The position numbers and the translations under genes were made by a program. From Synechococcus sp. BSA11S (GTDB lineage: Bacteria > Cyanobacteriota > Cyanobacteriia > PCC-6307 > Cyanobiaceae), in contig NZ_VNWP01000005.1 in assembly GCF_014224355.1 (NCBI RefSeq), positions 1 to 64,000 of the forward strand: a DNA stretch of 64,000 nucleotides, in the 5' to 3' direction. This document shows positions 46,332-55,650 of this stretch, in pieces. Each line of letters opens with the position of its first letter. Position 1 is the first letter of the stretch. The notes under the pieces were generated by a model. That model did not search any database, was not told where the DNA came from, and saw only the letters and a program-made list of their open reading frames with translations.

Positions 46332-48070
46332 GCCGGTCTGAACCAGGTGGCCAGCAGGGCCTTCACCATCGGCACAGCGACGGTGCCGCCGTAGCCACCA
46401 CTGTTCTCACCGAAGGCAATGATCACCAGATCGGGGTTGCCGGCCGGCGCATAGCCGCCGAACCAGGCGTGATCCGGCCGGGGCGGGTCTTCGGCGGTGC
46501 CGGTCTTGCCGGCCACCGCAGGCAGCCTGGGATCGTTGAGCGTGGTGGCCGTGCCGTTGGTGACCACCTCCCGCAGGCCCTGGCGCAGCACCTTGATGGT
46601 GGTGGGCTTGAGACCGATCCAGGTGCGGGGGGCGTCCTGCTCCACCAGGTGGGGCGTGACCAGCCAGCCGCCATTGGCCACGGCCGCGTAGAGCCGTGCC
46701 ATCTGCAGCGGGGTCACCGCAACGGCCCCCTGGCCGATCGAGGAGGTGATCGTGTCGACCGAGGTCCAGGGCTCCCCAAGCACCTTCTTCTTCCAGGCCT
46801 TGTCCCCCAGCAGCCCGGGGCTCTCCTCATCGCTGAGCTCAATGCCGGTGAGGCTGCCGTAGCCCAGGCGGCGAGCCGCCTTGAACAACTCCTCGGAGCC
46901 CACCTTCAGACCCAGGCGGTAGAAGAAGCTGTTGCTGCTCACCGCCAGAGCCATGGGAAAGCCGATGCTGCCGTAGCTGCCGTGGTCGGCGTAGCACTGG
47001 CCGTCGTAGCAGAAGGAGTTGGACGTGGGGATGGTGGAGCCCGGGCCGTAGCGCCCCGATTCCAGCCCGGCGATCGCGCTGATCAGCTTGAAGGTGCTGG
47101 CTGGGGGAAAGGCCCGCATCGCCCGGTTGAGCATGGGGGCCTGCGGGCGGTTGAGCTCGTTCCACTGGGCTGTGGTCGGTCCGGTGGAGAAGATGTTGGG
47201 ATCGAAGCTGGGGCGACTGGCCATGGCCCGGATGGCGCCGGTGCGGGGATCCATGGCCACGATCGCCCCCTTGGCCACCCCATCGAGGGCCTTCTCGGCG
47301 GTGCGCTGCAACTCGAGATCCAGGGTGAGGCGCAGATCCTTGCCGGCACGGGCCTGCTTGTCGCCGAGCACCCGCTGCACCTGGCCGGCGGCATTCACCT
47401 CCAGCTGCTGACCGCCCCACTCACCCCGCAGGTGGGATTCGTACACCCGCTCAAGGCCGGTGCGGCCGATGCGGTCCTGCACCCGGTAGCCCTTGTCACC
47501 CAGGCGGTCGTATTCCTCCTCGGTGATGCCGCTGGTGTACCCGAGCACGTGGGCCGCCAGCCGGCCACCGGGATAGGAGCGCAGATAATCGACATCGACC
47601 TCGGCGCCATCGAGAGCCGAAGCCTGTTCACGGAAGCGGAGCACCTGGACACTGCTGAGGGAGTCCGCCAGCTCGATCCGGTACCCCGCATCACCCTGGA
47701 GTCCCTGCCTGTAGTTCTGCTCGAGCCGCTCGGAGGGCAGCCCCAGCAGCGCCGAGAGCCTGTCACGGAGGTCAGGCCAGCGGTCCTGGGACACCAGCCG
47801 CGGCTGCAGGTAGAGGTTGTAGGTGAGGCGGCTGGTGGCCAGCACCTCCCCATGGCGATCGAGCAGGCGGCCACGAACAGGGTGACGGGGCACCAGCCGG
47901 ATGCGGTTCTGGTCGGCCCGCAGGCGGTTCTCGGGACCCTGGGCCAGCTGCAGCCAGGCCAGGCGTGCCCCCATCGCCGAGGCCGCCAGCAGCACCACGG
48001 CCAGCAACCAGGCGGGCTGATGGCTCATTCCCGACTGCCGTGACGTGCCGGGCAGGAATCCGCTGGCCAT
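46316..48070 (-). CDS. mrdA: Penicillin-binding protein 2
   Basis: Peptidoglycan transpeptidase of the elongation machinery (584 aa). One N-terminal membrane helix (AWLLAVVLLAASAMGARLAW) leads into the PBP dimerisation domain (RGRLLDRHGEVLATSRLTYN). The transpeptidase active site is S325-T-F-K (PPASTFKLI), followed by SSNSFFYRLG (SxN) and VAGKTGTAEDPP (KTG). The ATG at 48070 lies 4 bp after the upstream stop; an ATG at 48028 is an alternative. Gene order with the two small genes upstream suggests one unit. Confidence 0.95.
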   Translation of the reverse strand: MASGFLPGTSRQSGMSHQPAWLLAVVLLAASAMGARLAWLQLAQGPENRLRADQNRIRLVPRHPVRGRLLDRHGEVLATSRLTYNLYLQPRLVSQDRWPDLRDRLSALLGLPSERLEQNYRQGLQGDAGYRIELADSLSSVQVLRFREQASALDGAEVDVDYLRSYPGGRLAAHVLGYTSGITEEEYDRLGDKGYRVQDRIGRTGLERVYESHLRGEWGGQQLEVNAAGQVQRVLGDKQARAGKDLRLTLDLELQRTAEKALDGVAKGAIVAMDPRTGAIRAMASRPSFDPNIFSTGPTTAQWNELNRPQAPMLNRAMRAFPPASTFKLISAIAGLESGRYGPGSTIPTSNSFCYDGQCYADHGSYGSIGFPMALAVSSNSFFYRLGLKVGSEELFKAARRLGYGSLTGIELSDEESPGLLGDKAWKKKVLGEPWTSVDTITSSIGQGAVAVTPLQMARLYAAVANGGWLVTPHLVEQDAPRTWIGLKPTTIKVLRQGLREVVTNGTATTLNDPRLPAVAGKTGTAEDPPRPDHAWFGGYAPAGNPDLVIIAFGENSGGYGGTVAVPMVKALLATWFRPAQAAS

Positions 48071-48074
48071 CGCC

Positions 48075-48440
48075 TCAGTCCCCGAGACGACGCTCGAGTT
48101 GCTCCAGCCGCTCGGACATGCGCGCCAGCGCCTCCTGCAGGGCCTGGCGCTCCTCCGGGCCAGCGGGATCAGCGGGGGGGTCGGGCGGAACGTCGCGCAC
48201 CTCCACCCTGACCACAGGGTTGCCGAGCCCCGGTTGCACCTGATCGAGGCTCTCGCGCACCGCCCTGGCGGCCGCATCTCCCTCCTGACGCAGCTGCGAA
48301 AGGGGGTCACCTGAGGCGGTGAAGGCCTCCACCACCTGGCGGGGACCACCGCGGCGGGCGCGATCGACCAAAGCGATCCCGACAGGAAGGAGGTCTTCCA
48401 TCAGGGTGAGCCGCAGGGCGTCAAACGGATCGGCAGCCAT
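48075..48440 (-). CDS. Small conserved protein with C-terminal coiled coil
   Basis: Protein of 121 aa of unknown function. It shows MAADPFDALRLTLMEDLLPV, a central VVEAFTASGDPLSQLRQEGD and a C-terminal coiled coil (RQALQEALARMSERLEQLER). It lies 4 bp before the PBP2 start, so the two are likely co-translated, and a role tied to cell-wall growth is possible. No named family recognised. The ATG at 48440 was preferred because the longer reading carries unrelated sequence. Confidence 0.65.
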   Translation of the reverse strand: MAADPFDALRLTLMEDLLPVGIALVDRARRGGPRQVVEAFTASGDPLSQLRQEGDAAARAVRESLDQVQPGLGNPVVRVEVRDVPPDPPADPAGPEERQALQEALARMSERLEQLERRLGD

Positions 48441-48523
48441 GGCAGGACTCCTGAAGCGAAGGCCGCTGGCGAGCACCACCGGACTGTTCCCCCAGTCTGG
48501 CGTCCAGGAGGCCGGAGGATGGC

Positions 48524-49132
48524 TCAGGGTGTGCGCTGAATGCCGGGTTCGAGAATCACCGCACGGCAGAACTCCCGGGAGCCCACCCACCAGCCGCCCA
48601 CCACGGCCAGGGCCAGGGCTGCGGTGAAGGGCAGCAGGGCCTGGCGGGTGATGTCGAGACTGAACCACTCGCCCCACCCCCTGAGGGCCCGTTCGCGATC
48701 GAAGCGGCGGCGCTCACGCAGCTCCTGCCTCTGGCGACGCTGCAGGGACTTCTGCACCCAGCGCTCGAAGGCCCGCTTCTTGGTGACCGCCATCTTGCGC
48801 TCCACCTCCAGCAGGTGGCCGGCGCTGAGATCGGGATGGAAGGTGCTGATCAGCTCCAGGCTCTTGATGAACATCTCCACGGCGCCGTCCTTGATCTGGC
48901 GCTCGGTGTCACTGATCTCCCCCCAGTGCACTTCCGGGTAGAACCGGCCACGGTTGGCCAGGATCTGCTCCTCCTGGAGCTGGCCGGGTTCCCGCAGCCA
49001 GCGATCGGTGTTGGCATCGAATCGACGCCAGTAGAGGAAGGGATTGAGGAAGATGGTTTTCCCCGCCAGCTGAATGCTGTCCTGCTGCAGACGGCGCTGC
49101 ACCTGGGGATCCTGCTGGGTGACGGCGGTCAA
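48524..49132 (-). CDS. Conserved protein with one C-terminal membrane helix
   Basis: Protein of 202 aa of unknown function. The soluble part includes IQLAGKTIFLNPFLYWRRFD, FYPEVHWGEISDTERQI and FIKSLELISTFHPDLSAG. A highly basic segment (KSLQRRQRQELRERRRF) precedes a single membrane helix (ALLPFTAALALAVVGGWWVG) near the C-terminus, consistent with a cytoplasmic domain held at the membrane. It is on the same strand as the PBP2 group, 83 bp upstream. The start appears to be TTG at 49132. Confidence 0.68.
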   Translation of the reverse strand: MTAVTQQDPQVQRRLQQDSIQLAGKTIFLNPFLYWRRFDANTDRWLREPGQLQEEQILANRGRFYPEVHWGEISDTERQIKDGAVEMFIKSLELISTFHPDLSAGHLLEVERKMAVTKKRAFERWVQKSLQRRQRQELRERRRFDRERALRGWGEWFSLDITRQALLPFTAALALAVVGGWWVGSREFCRAVILEPGIQRTP

Positions 49133-49227
49133 GGGGAAAAGGCCGGGAGCCGATGGTATCGAACGCCGACCGGCGGGGCCAGCTCCAGGGCCACGTTCAT
49201 CCCGTGGCCTGGCCCTGACCTATTGAC

Positions 49228-50826
49228 CTATTCCCACTCGATCGTTCCGGGGGGTTTGCTGGTGATGTCGAGCACCACCCGGTTCACCCCGTGAACCTCA
49301 TTGACGATCCGGTTGGAGATGCGCTCCAGCAGGTCGTAGGGCAGGCGGGACCAATCGGCGGTCATGCCGTCTTCGCTGGAGACACAACGCAGCACGATCG
49401 GATAGGCATAGGTGCGCTTGTCCCCCATCACGCCGACGCTGCGCACCGGCAGCAGAACGGCGAAGGCCTGCCAGATCTCGTGGTAGAGCCCCGCCTCCTG
49501 CACCTCCTCGCGCACGATCAGATCGGCGTCGCGCAGGATGTTCAGCTTCTCTGCGGTCACATCTCCAAGGATGCGGATCGCCAGACCAGGCCCGGGAAAA
49601 GGGTGGCGGCGCACGATCTCCTCAGGCAGACCGAGGCTCCGTCCCACCTTGCGCACCTCGTCCTTGAACAGGCGCCGCAGGGGCTCCACCAGCTTGAACT
49701 GCAGATCCTTGGGCAGGCCGCCCACGTTGTGGTGACTCTTGATCTTCACCGCCACCCGCTCACCCGTCCTGGGATCGACGTTGGTGCCGGCGGATTCGAT
49801 CACATCGGGGTACAGGGTGCCCTGGGCGAGGTAATCGAAGGGACCGAGCCGCTTGCTTTCCTCCTCGAACACGCGAATGAATTCAGCGCCGATGATCTTG
49901 CGCTTCTGTTCGGGATCCGTGATGCCATCGAGCTTGGCGAGGAAGCGATCCCGGGCATTGATGTATTCAACCCGAATGTGAAACTGAGCGGCAAAGAACT
50001 CGGTGAGGAACTCAGGTTCACCCTTGCGCATAAACCCCTGATCGATGAACATGCAGGTGAGCTGATCACCGATCGCCCGGTGCAGCAGGAACGCCAGGGT
50101 CGAGGAATCGACCCCTCCAGAGAGCGCCAGCAGCACCCGCCTGTCCCCCACCCGCTCACGCACATCAGCGAGTGCCTCATCGATGAAGGCTGCCGTGGTC
50201 CAGTCGGGTTCGCAGCCGCAGATGTGATAAACAAAATTGCGGATCATGGCCATCCCCCCGCGGGAATGCACCACTTCGGGGTGGAACTGCACCCCATACA
50301 GACGCCGCTCATGGTCGGCCACAGCCGCTTCCGGGGTGTTGTCGGTGTGCGCCAGCCGGCTGAAGCCAGGCGGCAGGGCCTGAACCGAATCCCCGTGGCT
50401 CATCCACATCGTGGAGCCATGCTCCACGTTCGTGAGCAGATCGATCGGGTCATCCACATACAGGGGAGCCTTGCCGTATTCACCCCGGCCCGACGCCTCC
50501 ACCTGGCCGCCGAGCTGCTGCACCATCAGCTGCATGCCGTAGCAGACCCCCAGCACCGGGATCCCCAGACTCCAGAGGGCGGGATCGCAGCGAGGTGCCC
50601 CCTGGTCGTAGACGGAGCTGGGGCCGCCACTGAGGATGATTCCCTTCGGGGCCAGACGCCTGATCTCCTCGATGCTGGTGGCGTAGCCCAGCACCAGGGA
50701 ATACACCTCGGTCTCCCGCACCCGACGGGCAATCAGCTCGGAATACTGGGAGCCGAAATCAAGGATCACGATCGCCGGCAGGCGGGAGCTCTCGGGTTGC
50801 TCGGTCGAATGGGACGGGTGGGACAT
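49228..50826 (-). CDS. guaA: GMP synthase (glutamine-hydrolysing)
   Basis: Converts XMP to GMP using glutamine and ATP (532 aa). The class I amidotransferase domain has [37 protein letters not shown] with the catalytic Cys, and [11 protein letters not shown]. The ATP-pyrophosphatase domain has [20 protein letters not shown], and the dimerisation end includes [18 protein letters not shown] and [10 protein letters not shown]. The start [10 protein letters not shown] at 50826 gives the usual family length. Confidence 0.98.
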   Translation of the reverse strand: MSHPSHSTEQPESSRLPAIVILDFGSQYSELIARRVRETEVYSLVLGYATSIEEIRRLAPKGIILSGGPSSVYDQGAPRCDPALWSLGIPVLGVCYGMQLMVQQLGGQVEASGRGEYGKAPLYVDDPIDLLTNVEHGSTMWMSHGDSVQALPPGFSRLAHTDNTPEAAVADHERRLYGVQFHPEVVHSRGGMAMIRNFVYHICGCEPDWTTAAFIDEALADVRERVGDRRVLLALSGGVDSSTLAFLLHRAIGDQLTCMFIDQGFMRKGEPEFLTEFFAAQFHIRVEYINARDRFLAKLDGITDPEQKRKIIGAEFIRVFEEESKRLGPFDYLAQGTLYPDVIESAGTNVDPRTGERVAVKIKSHHNVGGLPKDLQFKLVEPLRRLFKDEVRKVGRSLGLPEEIVRRHPFPGPGLAIRILGDVTAEKLNILRDADLIVREEVQEAGLYHEIWQAFAVLLPVRSVGVMGDKRTYAYPIVLRCVSSEDGMTADWSRLPYDLLERISNRIVNEVHGVNRVVLDITSKPPGTIEWE

Positions 50827-50861
50827 AACGACCGAATGACGGCCTGCCGGGCCTTTTGGGC

Positions 50862-52022
50862 TCACCCTAGGCCGTGCCGGAAAGCCTCCAGCAGCTCCCG
50901 CCCGCAGGGACCGGCCACCCGCAACTGCCGTTGTCGATCGAACAGGGCAGCCCCGATCCGCATCGAGAAACGACCGTAGCGGGCGAGGTAGGCCTGGCTG
51001 CGGGCCTCGATCGCCAGGGCCAGCCGGGCCTCGATGCGGGCGGAGAGGGGCGCATCGAGCTCCCGCAAGCCGGCCAGGGCCGCCTCCACCGTGGGCGCCG
51101 CGAACAGCCGCTCCAGGGGCGGGCCAGCCAGCCCCTCGAGGGCGGCCAGGGCCGTGAGCACCTCGGCGCGACCATCGGCCAGGTGGTGGTGGGTGTGGAA
51201 GATCCCCCCCGCCAGTTTGATCAGCTTGCCGTGGTACCCGAACAGCAGCAGCCGCTCGACGCCGGCTTCGGCCGCCGCCACGATCAGGGGCCCGAGCCAG
51301 TTGCCGGCCTTGAGCAGCAGGTGGGCAGGCAGACCGAGGCGGGGAGCCAGATCAAGACCGTTCTCGCCGATCACCAGCACCAGATCGGCCGGACTGGGCG
51401 AGTGCGGCCGCTGGCGCAAGGCCTCGAGGCATTCCTCGAGGCGATCCGGGGAGGCGCTGCGCTGCACCACGGCCTGGGTGCCGATCAGGGCCAGGCCCTC
51501 CACCACCCCGAAGGCTTCGTTGCTGGTGCGGACGGCCAGCTCCCGCCCCCGGGGGAAGACCAGCTGGAGCTGCAGTCCACGGCCGGCTGGGACCAGGGGC
51601 AGAAGGTTGACCTCCAGCAGGCGGCGGGCATAGGCGGAAAGGCACAGCGTCCGGGTGGCGGCCAGGACCCCCAGTCCCTCCCCCGCCTCCAGACGCAGCC
51701 GCTGCGGTGGCTCCGCTCCCTGCGGAGGATCCCACCAGCTCGCCCGCACCCACACCAGCAAACCCCGGGTGAGATCGAGGCCGTCGCCGGGATCGCAGCG
51801 GGCCATGCCCAGGGCCTGGCCGTCGCCGAGGGAGGCGGCCGCCTCCACCGGCACCAGCTCGACTCCGGGCGGCTCCAGCAGCTCCAGTGGCTGAACCTCC
51901 CTGGAGACCCCGGAAGAAGCCCCGGCGGCGGGGATCCCTTCGGCCTCCAGCAGCACCTCCAGGCCCGCTCGGGCCGCGGCCGCCACCCAGACCGGCAGGG
52001 TGAACGGCGTTGCGGTGGTCAT
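50862..52022 (-). CDS. cbiD: Cobalt-precorrin-5B C1-methyltransferase
   Basis: Anaerobic-type cobalamin enzyme (386 aa) that methylates C1 during corrin ring formation. The N-terminus [19 protein letters not shown] resembles the GFTTGTCAAAAAKAA-type start of Cbi[50 protein letters not shown] and LADGRAEVL are diagnostic. CbiD is the cobalt-early version of the step, whereas CobH/CbiC serves both routes. It lies 35 bp upstream of guaA on the same strand. Confidence 0.94.
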   Translation of the reverse strand: MTTATPFTLPVWVAAAARAGLEVLLEAEGIPAAGASSGVSREVQPLELLEPPGVELVPVEAAASLGDGQALGMARCDPGDGLDLTRGLLVWVRASWWDPPQGAEPPQRLRLEAGEGLGVLAATRTLCLSAYARRLLEVNLLPLVPAGRGLQLQLVFPRGRELAVRTSNEAFGVVEGLALIGTQAVVQRSASPDRLEECLEALRQRPHSPSPADLVLVIGENGLDLAPRLGLPAHLLLKAGNWLGPLIVAAAEAGVERLLLFGYHGKLIKLAGGIFHTHHHLADGRAEVLTALAALEGLAGPPLERLFAAPTVEAALAGLRELDAPLSARIEARLALAIEARSQAYLARYGRFSMRIGAALFDRQRQLRVAGPCGRELLEAFRHGLG

Positions 52023-52083
52023 GGGCTGGGCCTGGGGGGCTGAGTTGAACGGGGAGGTGGCACTGGAGCTGTGATGTGGGGGG

Positions 52084-52101
52084 ACCTTGGTTTTTTAAGG
52101 T
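52084..52101. repeat. Short inverted repeat upstream of the aminotransferase gene
   Basis: ACCTT and AAGGT frame eight bases containing six T residues in the 119-bp divergent gap between cbiD and the aminotransferase. It could be an operator, part of a promoter, or chance. Its spacing does not fit the NtcA site GTA-N8-TAC. Confidence 0.25.
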
Positions 52102-52141
52102 GGCGGATTGGGCCGCCGCGCCCGTCCCCCCAGCGCACCCC

Positions 52142-53293
52142 ATGCAGGACAAGCTCACCCTGATGATCCCCGGCCCGACGCCGGTGCCGGAAACCGTCCT
52201 GCTGGCCATGAGTCGCCACCCGATCGGCCATCGCAGCGGCGAATTCCAGGCAATCGTGAAACGCACCACCGCGCAGCTCAAGTGGCTGCATCAGACCGAG
52301 GGGGATGTGCTGGCCCTCACCGGCAGCGGCACCGCCGCCATGGAGGCCGGGATCATCAACGTGCTGAGCCGGGGTGACAAGGTCCTCTGCGGGGACAACG
52401 GCAAATTCGGTGAACGCTGGGTGAAGGTGGCCCAGGCCTATGGCCTGGAGGTGGAGGTGATCCGCGCCGACTGGGGCCAGCCCCTCGATCCGGAGGCCTT
52501 CCGCCTGGCCCTGGAGGCCGACAGCGAGAAGCGGATCCGGGCTGTGATCCTCACCCATTCGGAAACCTCCACCGGGGTGATCAACGACCTGGAGACGATC
52601 GCGCGTCACGTGCATGCCCATGGCCAGGCCCTGGTGGTGGCTGACTGCGTCACCAGCCTGGGGGCCTGCCCGGTGCCGGTGGATGCCTGGGGCCTCGATG
52701 TGGTGGGCTCCGGCTCCCAGAAGGGTTACATGATGCCGCCGGGCCTGGCCTTTGTGGCGATGAGCGAGCGGGCCTGGGAGGCCCACAAGCGCTCGGATCT
52801 GCCCAAGTTCTATCTCGATCTGGGCAAGTACCGGAAATCGGCCGCTGCCGACAGCAACCCCTTCACCCCCCCGGTGACTCTCTATTACGCCCTGGAAGCC
52901 GCCCTGGGAATGATGCAGCAGGAAGGGCTGGAGGCGATTTTCGCGCGCCATGACCGGCTGCAGCGGGCCACCCAGGCGGCCATGGTTGCCATCGGTCTGC
53001 CGCTCTACGCCGCGGAAGGCCACGGCAGCCCGGCGATCACAGCGGTGGCTCCCGAGGGTCTCGACGCCGAGGTGCTGCGCAAGAAGGTGAAGGAGCGCTA
53101 CGACATCCTGCTGGCTGGAGGCCAGGATCACCTGAAGGGCAAGGTGTTCCGCATCGGTCACCTGGGCTTCGTCTGCGATCGCGACGTGCTGACCGCTGTG
53201 GCGGCCATCGAGGCGACCCTGCAGGAGCTGGGAGCGGCCCGTCAGCCGGTGGGAGCCGGCCTGGCCGCTGCAGCCCGGGAACTGGCCGCCTGA
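52142..53293 (+). CDS. Alanine/serine-glyoxylate aminotransferase family enzyme
   Basis: PLP enzyme of 383 aa that probably transfers an amino group to glyoxylate from serine or alanine, as needed in photorespiration. It shows LMIPGPTPVPETVLLAMSRH, LTGSGTAAMEAGI, HSETSTGVIND, DCVTSLGACPVPVDAWGLDV and the PLP-Lys in GSGSQKGYMMPPG. The ATG at 52142 fits the family start. Members also include soluble hydrogenase small-subunit (SHMT-like misnamed) proteins, so donor specificity is uncertain. Confidence 0.92.
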   Translation: MQDKLTLMIPGPTPVPETVLLAMSRHPIGHRSGEFQAIVKRTTAQLKWLHQTEGDVLALTGSGTAAMEAGIINVLSRGDKVLCGDNGKFGERWVKVAQAYGLEVEVIRADWGQPLDPEAFRLALEADSEKRIRAVILTHSETSTGVINDLETIARHVHAHGQALVVADCVTSLGACPVPVDAWGLDVVGSGSQKGYMMPPGLAFVAMSERAWEAHKRSDLPKFYLDLGKYRKSAAADSNPFTPPVTLYYALEAALGMMQQEGLEAIFARHDRLQRATQAAMVAIGLPLYAAEGHGSPAITAVAPEGLDAEVLRKKVKERYDILLAGGQDHLKGKVFRIGHLGFVCDRDVLTAVAAIEATLQELGAARQPVGAGLAAAARELAA

Positions 53294-53376
53294 GGGACCA
53301 GCTGGGGAACCGAAGACCAGTTGTCCAGGGCTGGCCACCCACCCTGGACCGCTGGACCTGGAGGGGGTTGATTCTT

Positions 53377-53385
53377 TGCTAAGGT
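53377..53385 (+). promoter_or_regulatory. Possible extended -10 for tRNA-Gly
   Basis: TGCTAAGGT, an extended -10-like element, ends 8 bases before the tRNA. No clear -35 box was found. Confidence 0.3.
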
Positions 53386-53393
53386 GAAAAAAT

Positions 53394-53465
53394 GCGGGTG
53401 TAATTCAGTGGTAGAATGTCAGCTTCCCAAGCTGAACGTCGCCGGTTCGAGTCCGGTCACCCGCT
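53394..53465 (+). tRNA. tRNA-Gly(CCC)
   Basis: A 72-base cloverleaf. The acceptor stem GCGGGTG pairs perfectly with CACCCGC, the D-arm is in ATTCAGTGGTAGAAT, and the anticodon stem TCAGC/GCTGA encloses TTCCCAA with anticodon CCC. The T-arm is GCCGG-TTCGAGT-CCGGT (one G-T pair), and the discriminator base is T. It reads GGG glycine codons. The CCA end is not encoded. Confidence 0.95.
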
Positions 53466-53472
53466 TCTCAAG

Positions 53473-53491
53473 CTGAGGCAATCACCCTCAG
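53473..53491 (+). terminator. Weak hairpin after tRNA-Gly
   Basis: CTGAGG (53473-53478) pairs with CCTCAG (53486-53491) across a 7-base loop, 8 bases past the tRNA. There is no T-run after it, so it is only a weak terminator or processing-signal candidate. Confidence 0.25.
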
Positions 53492-53531
53492 AACTACCTG
53501 ATCAAGGTGTGGATTGGTGATCGCAACAATT

Positions 53532-53723
53532 TCAGGATCGCGGCTTGATCACCTGGAGAATCTGGGGACCAACGCTTCCGGCCCGACGCTCACAGTCCAG
53601 AGCCTTGAGAAGCGCCTGTGCGGCTTCGGTGAGATCACCCCGCTGGGCAGCAGCCTGGGCCCGAGATTCGTGCACGGCCGCATTCCGGAGATACTGGCTT
53701 CGTTGCTCAGATCCCTGTGACAT
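53532..53723 (-). CDS. Small protein of unknown function
   Basis: Protein of 63 aa, mainly one or two amphipathic helices (QYLRNAAVHESRAQAAAQRG, DLTEAAQALLKALDCERRAG). The pattern resembles a single TPR-like hairpin. The ATG at 53723 starts MSQGSEQRSQYLRNAAV. It is convergent with the tRNA gene. I recall no named family, but the regular helical pattern supports real coding. Confidence 0.55.
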   Translation of the reverse strand: MSQGSEQRSQYLRNAAVHESRAQAAAQRGDLTEAAQALLKALDCERRAGSVGPQILQVIKPRS

Positions 53724-53849
53724 GGCGATCGACGATCGCGTTTGAACCACAAGCACAACAACTGATCAATCTGGACTCATTGTATCGCTTGTGGGAGAAG
53801 TTGGCCCGAAAGGGACAGAAATGCAGACAGGGTGTTGCTGTTCCCTGTG

Positions 53850-54071
53850 TCAGGTGCCTGGCTCTTCACCCGGATCACCGAGGGCATCGATCTGGGTGCG
53901 CAACTGCCTGGCCCGGCTGCTGTCGCCGCGGCTGATGGCGATGGCCAGAGCGAACTCGAGTTTCTCAAGCTGGTGACCACCTTCGATGTACCCAGGGCGG
54001 TGAGGGGCGGTTTGCGGGGTCAACGACCCCCCGGAGCGGGGCAGGGGGCAGGCCGGATAGGTGTTGGCCAT
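53850..54071 (-). CDS. Small protein of unknown function
   Basis: Protein of 73 aa. A Pro-rich start (MANTYPACPLPRSGGS) leads to a helical part, EGGHQLEKLEFALAIAISRG followed by DSSRARQLRTQIDALGD. Preceded on the minus strand by the 100-aa coding frame at 54150-54452. The composition and helix pattern suggest a real protein of the picocyanobacterial small-protein set. Function unknown. Confidence 0.55.
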   Translation of the reverse strand: MANTYPACPLPRSGGSLTPQTAPHRPGYIEGGHQLEKLEFALAIAISRGDSSRARQLRTQIDALGDPGEEPGT

Positions 54072-54149
54072 GGTTGTTTTTCTTTTCATTCTGCCACCCG
54101 GAACCAGCCAACCGCCAGGTCGCGTGATACTGAGCCCTGATCTCCAGCG

Positions 54150-54452
54150 CTAAGCGGCCTGATCCAGATCGCGGGGGGGAGACAGGGCCTCAACAGGTGC
54201 GGCCACCACCTGGGGAGACGGCGCCTCAAGAGCAGATGTCTCCAGCAGCTGGCGGCAGTCCCGCAGCAGCACGTCCACATTGGTGAGGGCCTGGAGCTGC
54301 TCAGGCTCCGGCCGCTCGCCCTCCTCCACGGCCATTTCCAGGAGTCCCAGCCGTTGCTCGAGGTGCACCAGCCGGTGCGAGAGCGCCGCCACGGTCTGGG
54401 CAAGATCCTCCGCGGTGCGGGTGATGCGGAACGACACCGATTCAGGGGCCAT
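54150..54452 (-). CDS. Small coiled-coil protein of unknown function
   Basis: Protein of 100 aa with a heptad-like helix (DLAQTVAALSHRLVHLEQRL, GLLEMAVEEGE) and a second helix (LQALTNVDVLLRDCRQLLET), then a Pro/Ala-rich tail. MAPESVSFRITRTAEDLAQ at 54452 is taken as start. It is divergent from the AbrB-type gene, 92 bp away. No family recognised. Confidence 0.6.
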   Translation of the reverse strand: MAPESVSFRITRTAEDLAQTVAALSHRLVHLEQRLGLLEMAVEEGERPEPEQLQALTNVDVLLRDCRQLLETSALEAPSPQVVAAPVEALSPPRDLDQAA

Positions 54453-54544
54453 GGCCTTTTCGCCAAGAAGGCCGATCACAACACAGAACCACCCACAGCT
54501 CAACCCATCTCCCAGACTGAGTTGTCCTGGCGTCACCTGCGGGC

Positions 54545-55066
54545 ATGTCAAGCCTGGCCACCCTGGCGATCTACCTCCTGGCCGGCCTCGGGGGCGGCCT
54601 GGTCGCCCTGCTCACGGGCATCCCCGCCGCTCCCCTGGCGGGCGCCCTGCTCGGCGCGGGCCTGGTGAGCGTGAGCGGACGCTGGGATCTGGCCCACTGG
54701 CCCCCTGGAACGCGCACCGGCCTGGAGATCGCCATCGGCACAGTGATCGGCACCAGCCTCACCAGTACAGCCCTGTCGGAACTTCGGCAGCTGTGGCGGC
54801 CGGCGCTGCTGATCACGGTCACCCTGGTGGCCACCGGCCTTGTGGTCGGCCTCTGGAGCAGCCGACTGCTGGGCATCGATCCAATCATCACCCTGCTGGG
54901 GTCAGCCCCTGGTGGCATCAGCGGCATGAGCCTGGTGGGTGCTGAATTCGGCGTCGGCGCCGCCGTGGCCGCCCTGCATGCGGTGAGGCTGATCACGGTG
55001 CTGGTGGTGGTGCCCGTGGTGATCAGGCTGGTGCTGGCATTCACAGCTGGTCATTCCTCCAGGTGA
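54545..55066 (+). CDS. AbrB-type membrane protein, half length
   Basis: Hydrophobic protein of 173 aa with about five predicted helices (IYLLAGLGGGLVALLTGIPA, LLITVTLVATGLVVGLWSSR, VRLITVLVVVPVVIRLVLAF). Family features are AAPLAGALLGAGLV and IITLLGSAPGGISGMSLVGA, the latter close to the TTPGGLSEM-like motif of AbrB-family transporters. Full members are about 350 aa with two such repeats, and this protein is one repeat long. It may dimerise or pair with another half-size protein. Function (possibly export or regulation) is not established. Confidence 0.7.
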   Translation: MSSLATLAIYLLAGLGGGLVALLTGIPAAPLAGALLGAGLVSVSGRWDLAHWPPGTRTGLEIAIGTVIGTSLTSTALSELRQLWRPALLITVTLVATGLVVGLWSSRLLGIDPIITLLGSAPGGISGMSLVGAEFGVGAAVAALHAVRLITVLVVVPVVIRLVLAFTAGHSSR

Positions 55067-55146
55067 CCCACCGGAGAACTCCCCCTCGACAGTCCGGAGA
55101 CGACCGATACGTTGGTGCCCGAAGCCTGGTTGCCCGGACTGAATTC

Positions 55147-55650
55147 ATGCCGCCCCGTCCTCACTGCCCTTGCCCGACGTCGGCCGACACTGCCAGGGGT
55201 CGCCGGCTGAGATCGGCTCTGCGCGTGGTTCTGGCTCCTGCCCTGGTGATCCTGAGCAGCCCGTTGCCGCTGCTGAGCCAACCCATGCAGCTCAGCCAGA
55301 TCATCCAGCCTGACCCCAGCGATCCGGGTCACAAAGGAGCAGAGGTGTACTGCTTCATGCGCAAGGCCGGCAACAACCATGAGGTGAGCTGGACCGCCGC
55401 CTATGCCTTAATCAAACGCCAGAGCGCCAGTCTGTTCAAGACCTCCCCGGAGCACGGCGCCGTGATGATCACCGAGGCCGTGGTCAAGTCTCCCGATGCC
55501 TATCCCGACTGCGGCCAGTTCCTTGGCGCCCTCTACGGCAGTGAAAAGCCGGCGCCCCTCCAGACGGACATCCCCGCCAGCGGCACCGGTGGGCCGGTTC
55601 CCCTCCCCAGCGGCGGCGGAACCACACGCCATGACCGCTATTCCTACTGA
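55147..55650 (+). CDS. Secreted conserved protein, DUF6554-like
   Basis: Protein of about 167 aa if started at the ATG at 55147. A signal peptide-like region (LRVVLAPALVILSSPLPLLS) is followed by a compact domain: GAEVYCFMRKAGNNHEVSWT, AAYALIKRQSASLFKTSPEH, GAVMITEAVVKSPDAYPDCG and QFLGALYG. This pattern fits the DUF6554 family of cyanobacteria as I recall it. Two Cys residues may form a disulfide. A longer start at 55063 overlaps the AbrB-type gene. The end overlaps the following lipoprotein gene by 20 bp. Confidence 0.72.
   Translation: MPPRPHCPCPTSADTARGRRLRSALRVVLAPALVILSSPLPLLSQPMQLSQIIQPDPSDPGHKGAEVYCFMRKAGNNHEVSWTAAYALIKRQSASLFKTSPEHGAVMITEAVVKSPDAYPDCGQFLGALYGSEKPAPLQTDIPASGTGGPVPLPSGGGTTRHDRYSY

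Noticed and set aside
52023-52141. Cobalamin riboswitch between cbiD and the aminotransferase gene
   Set aside because: The gap is only 119 bp and I could not find the GCCACTG B12 box in the correct orientation.
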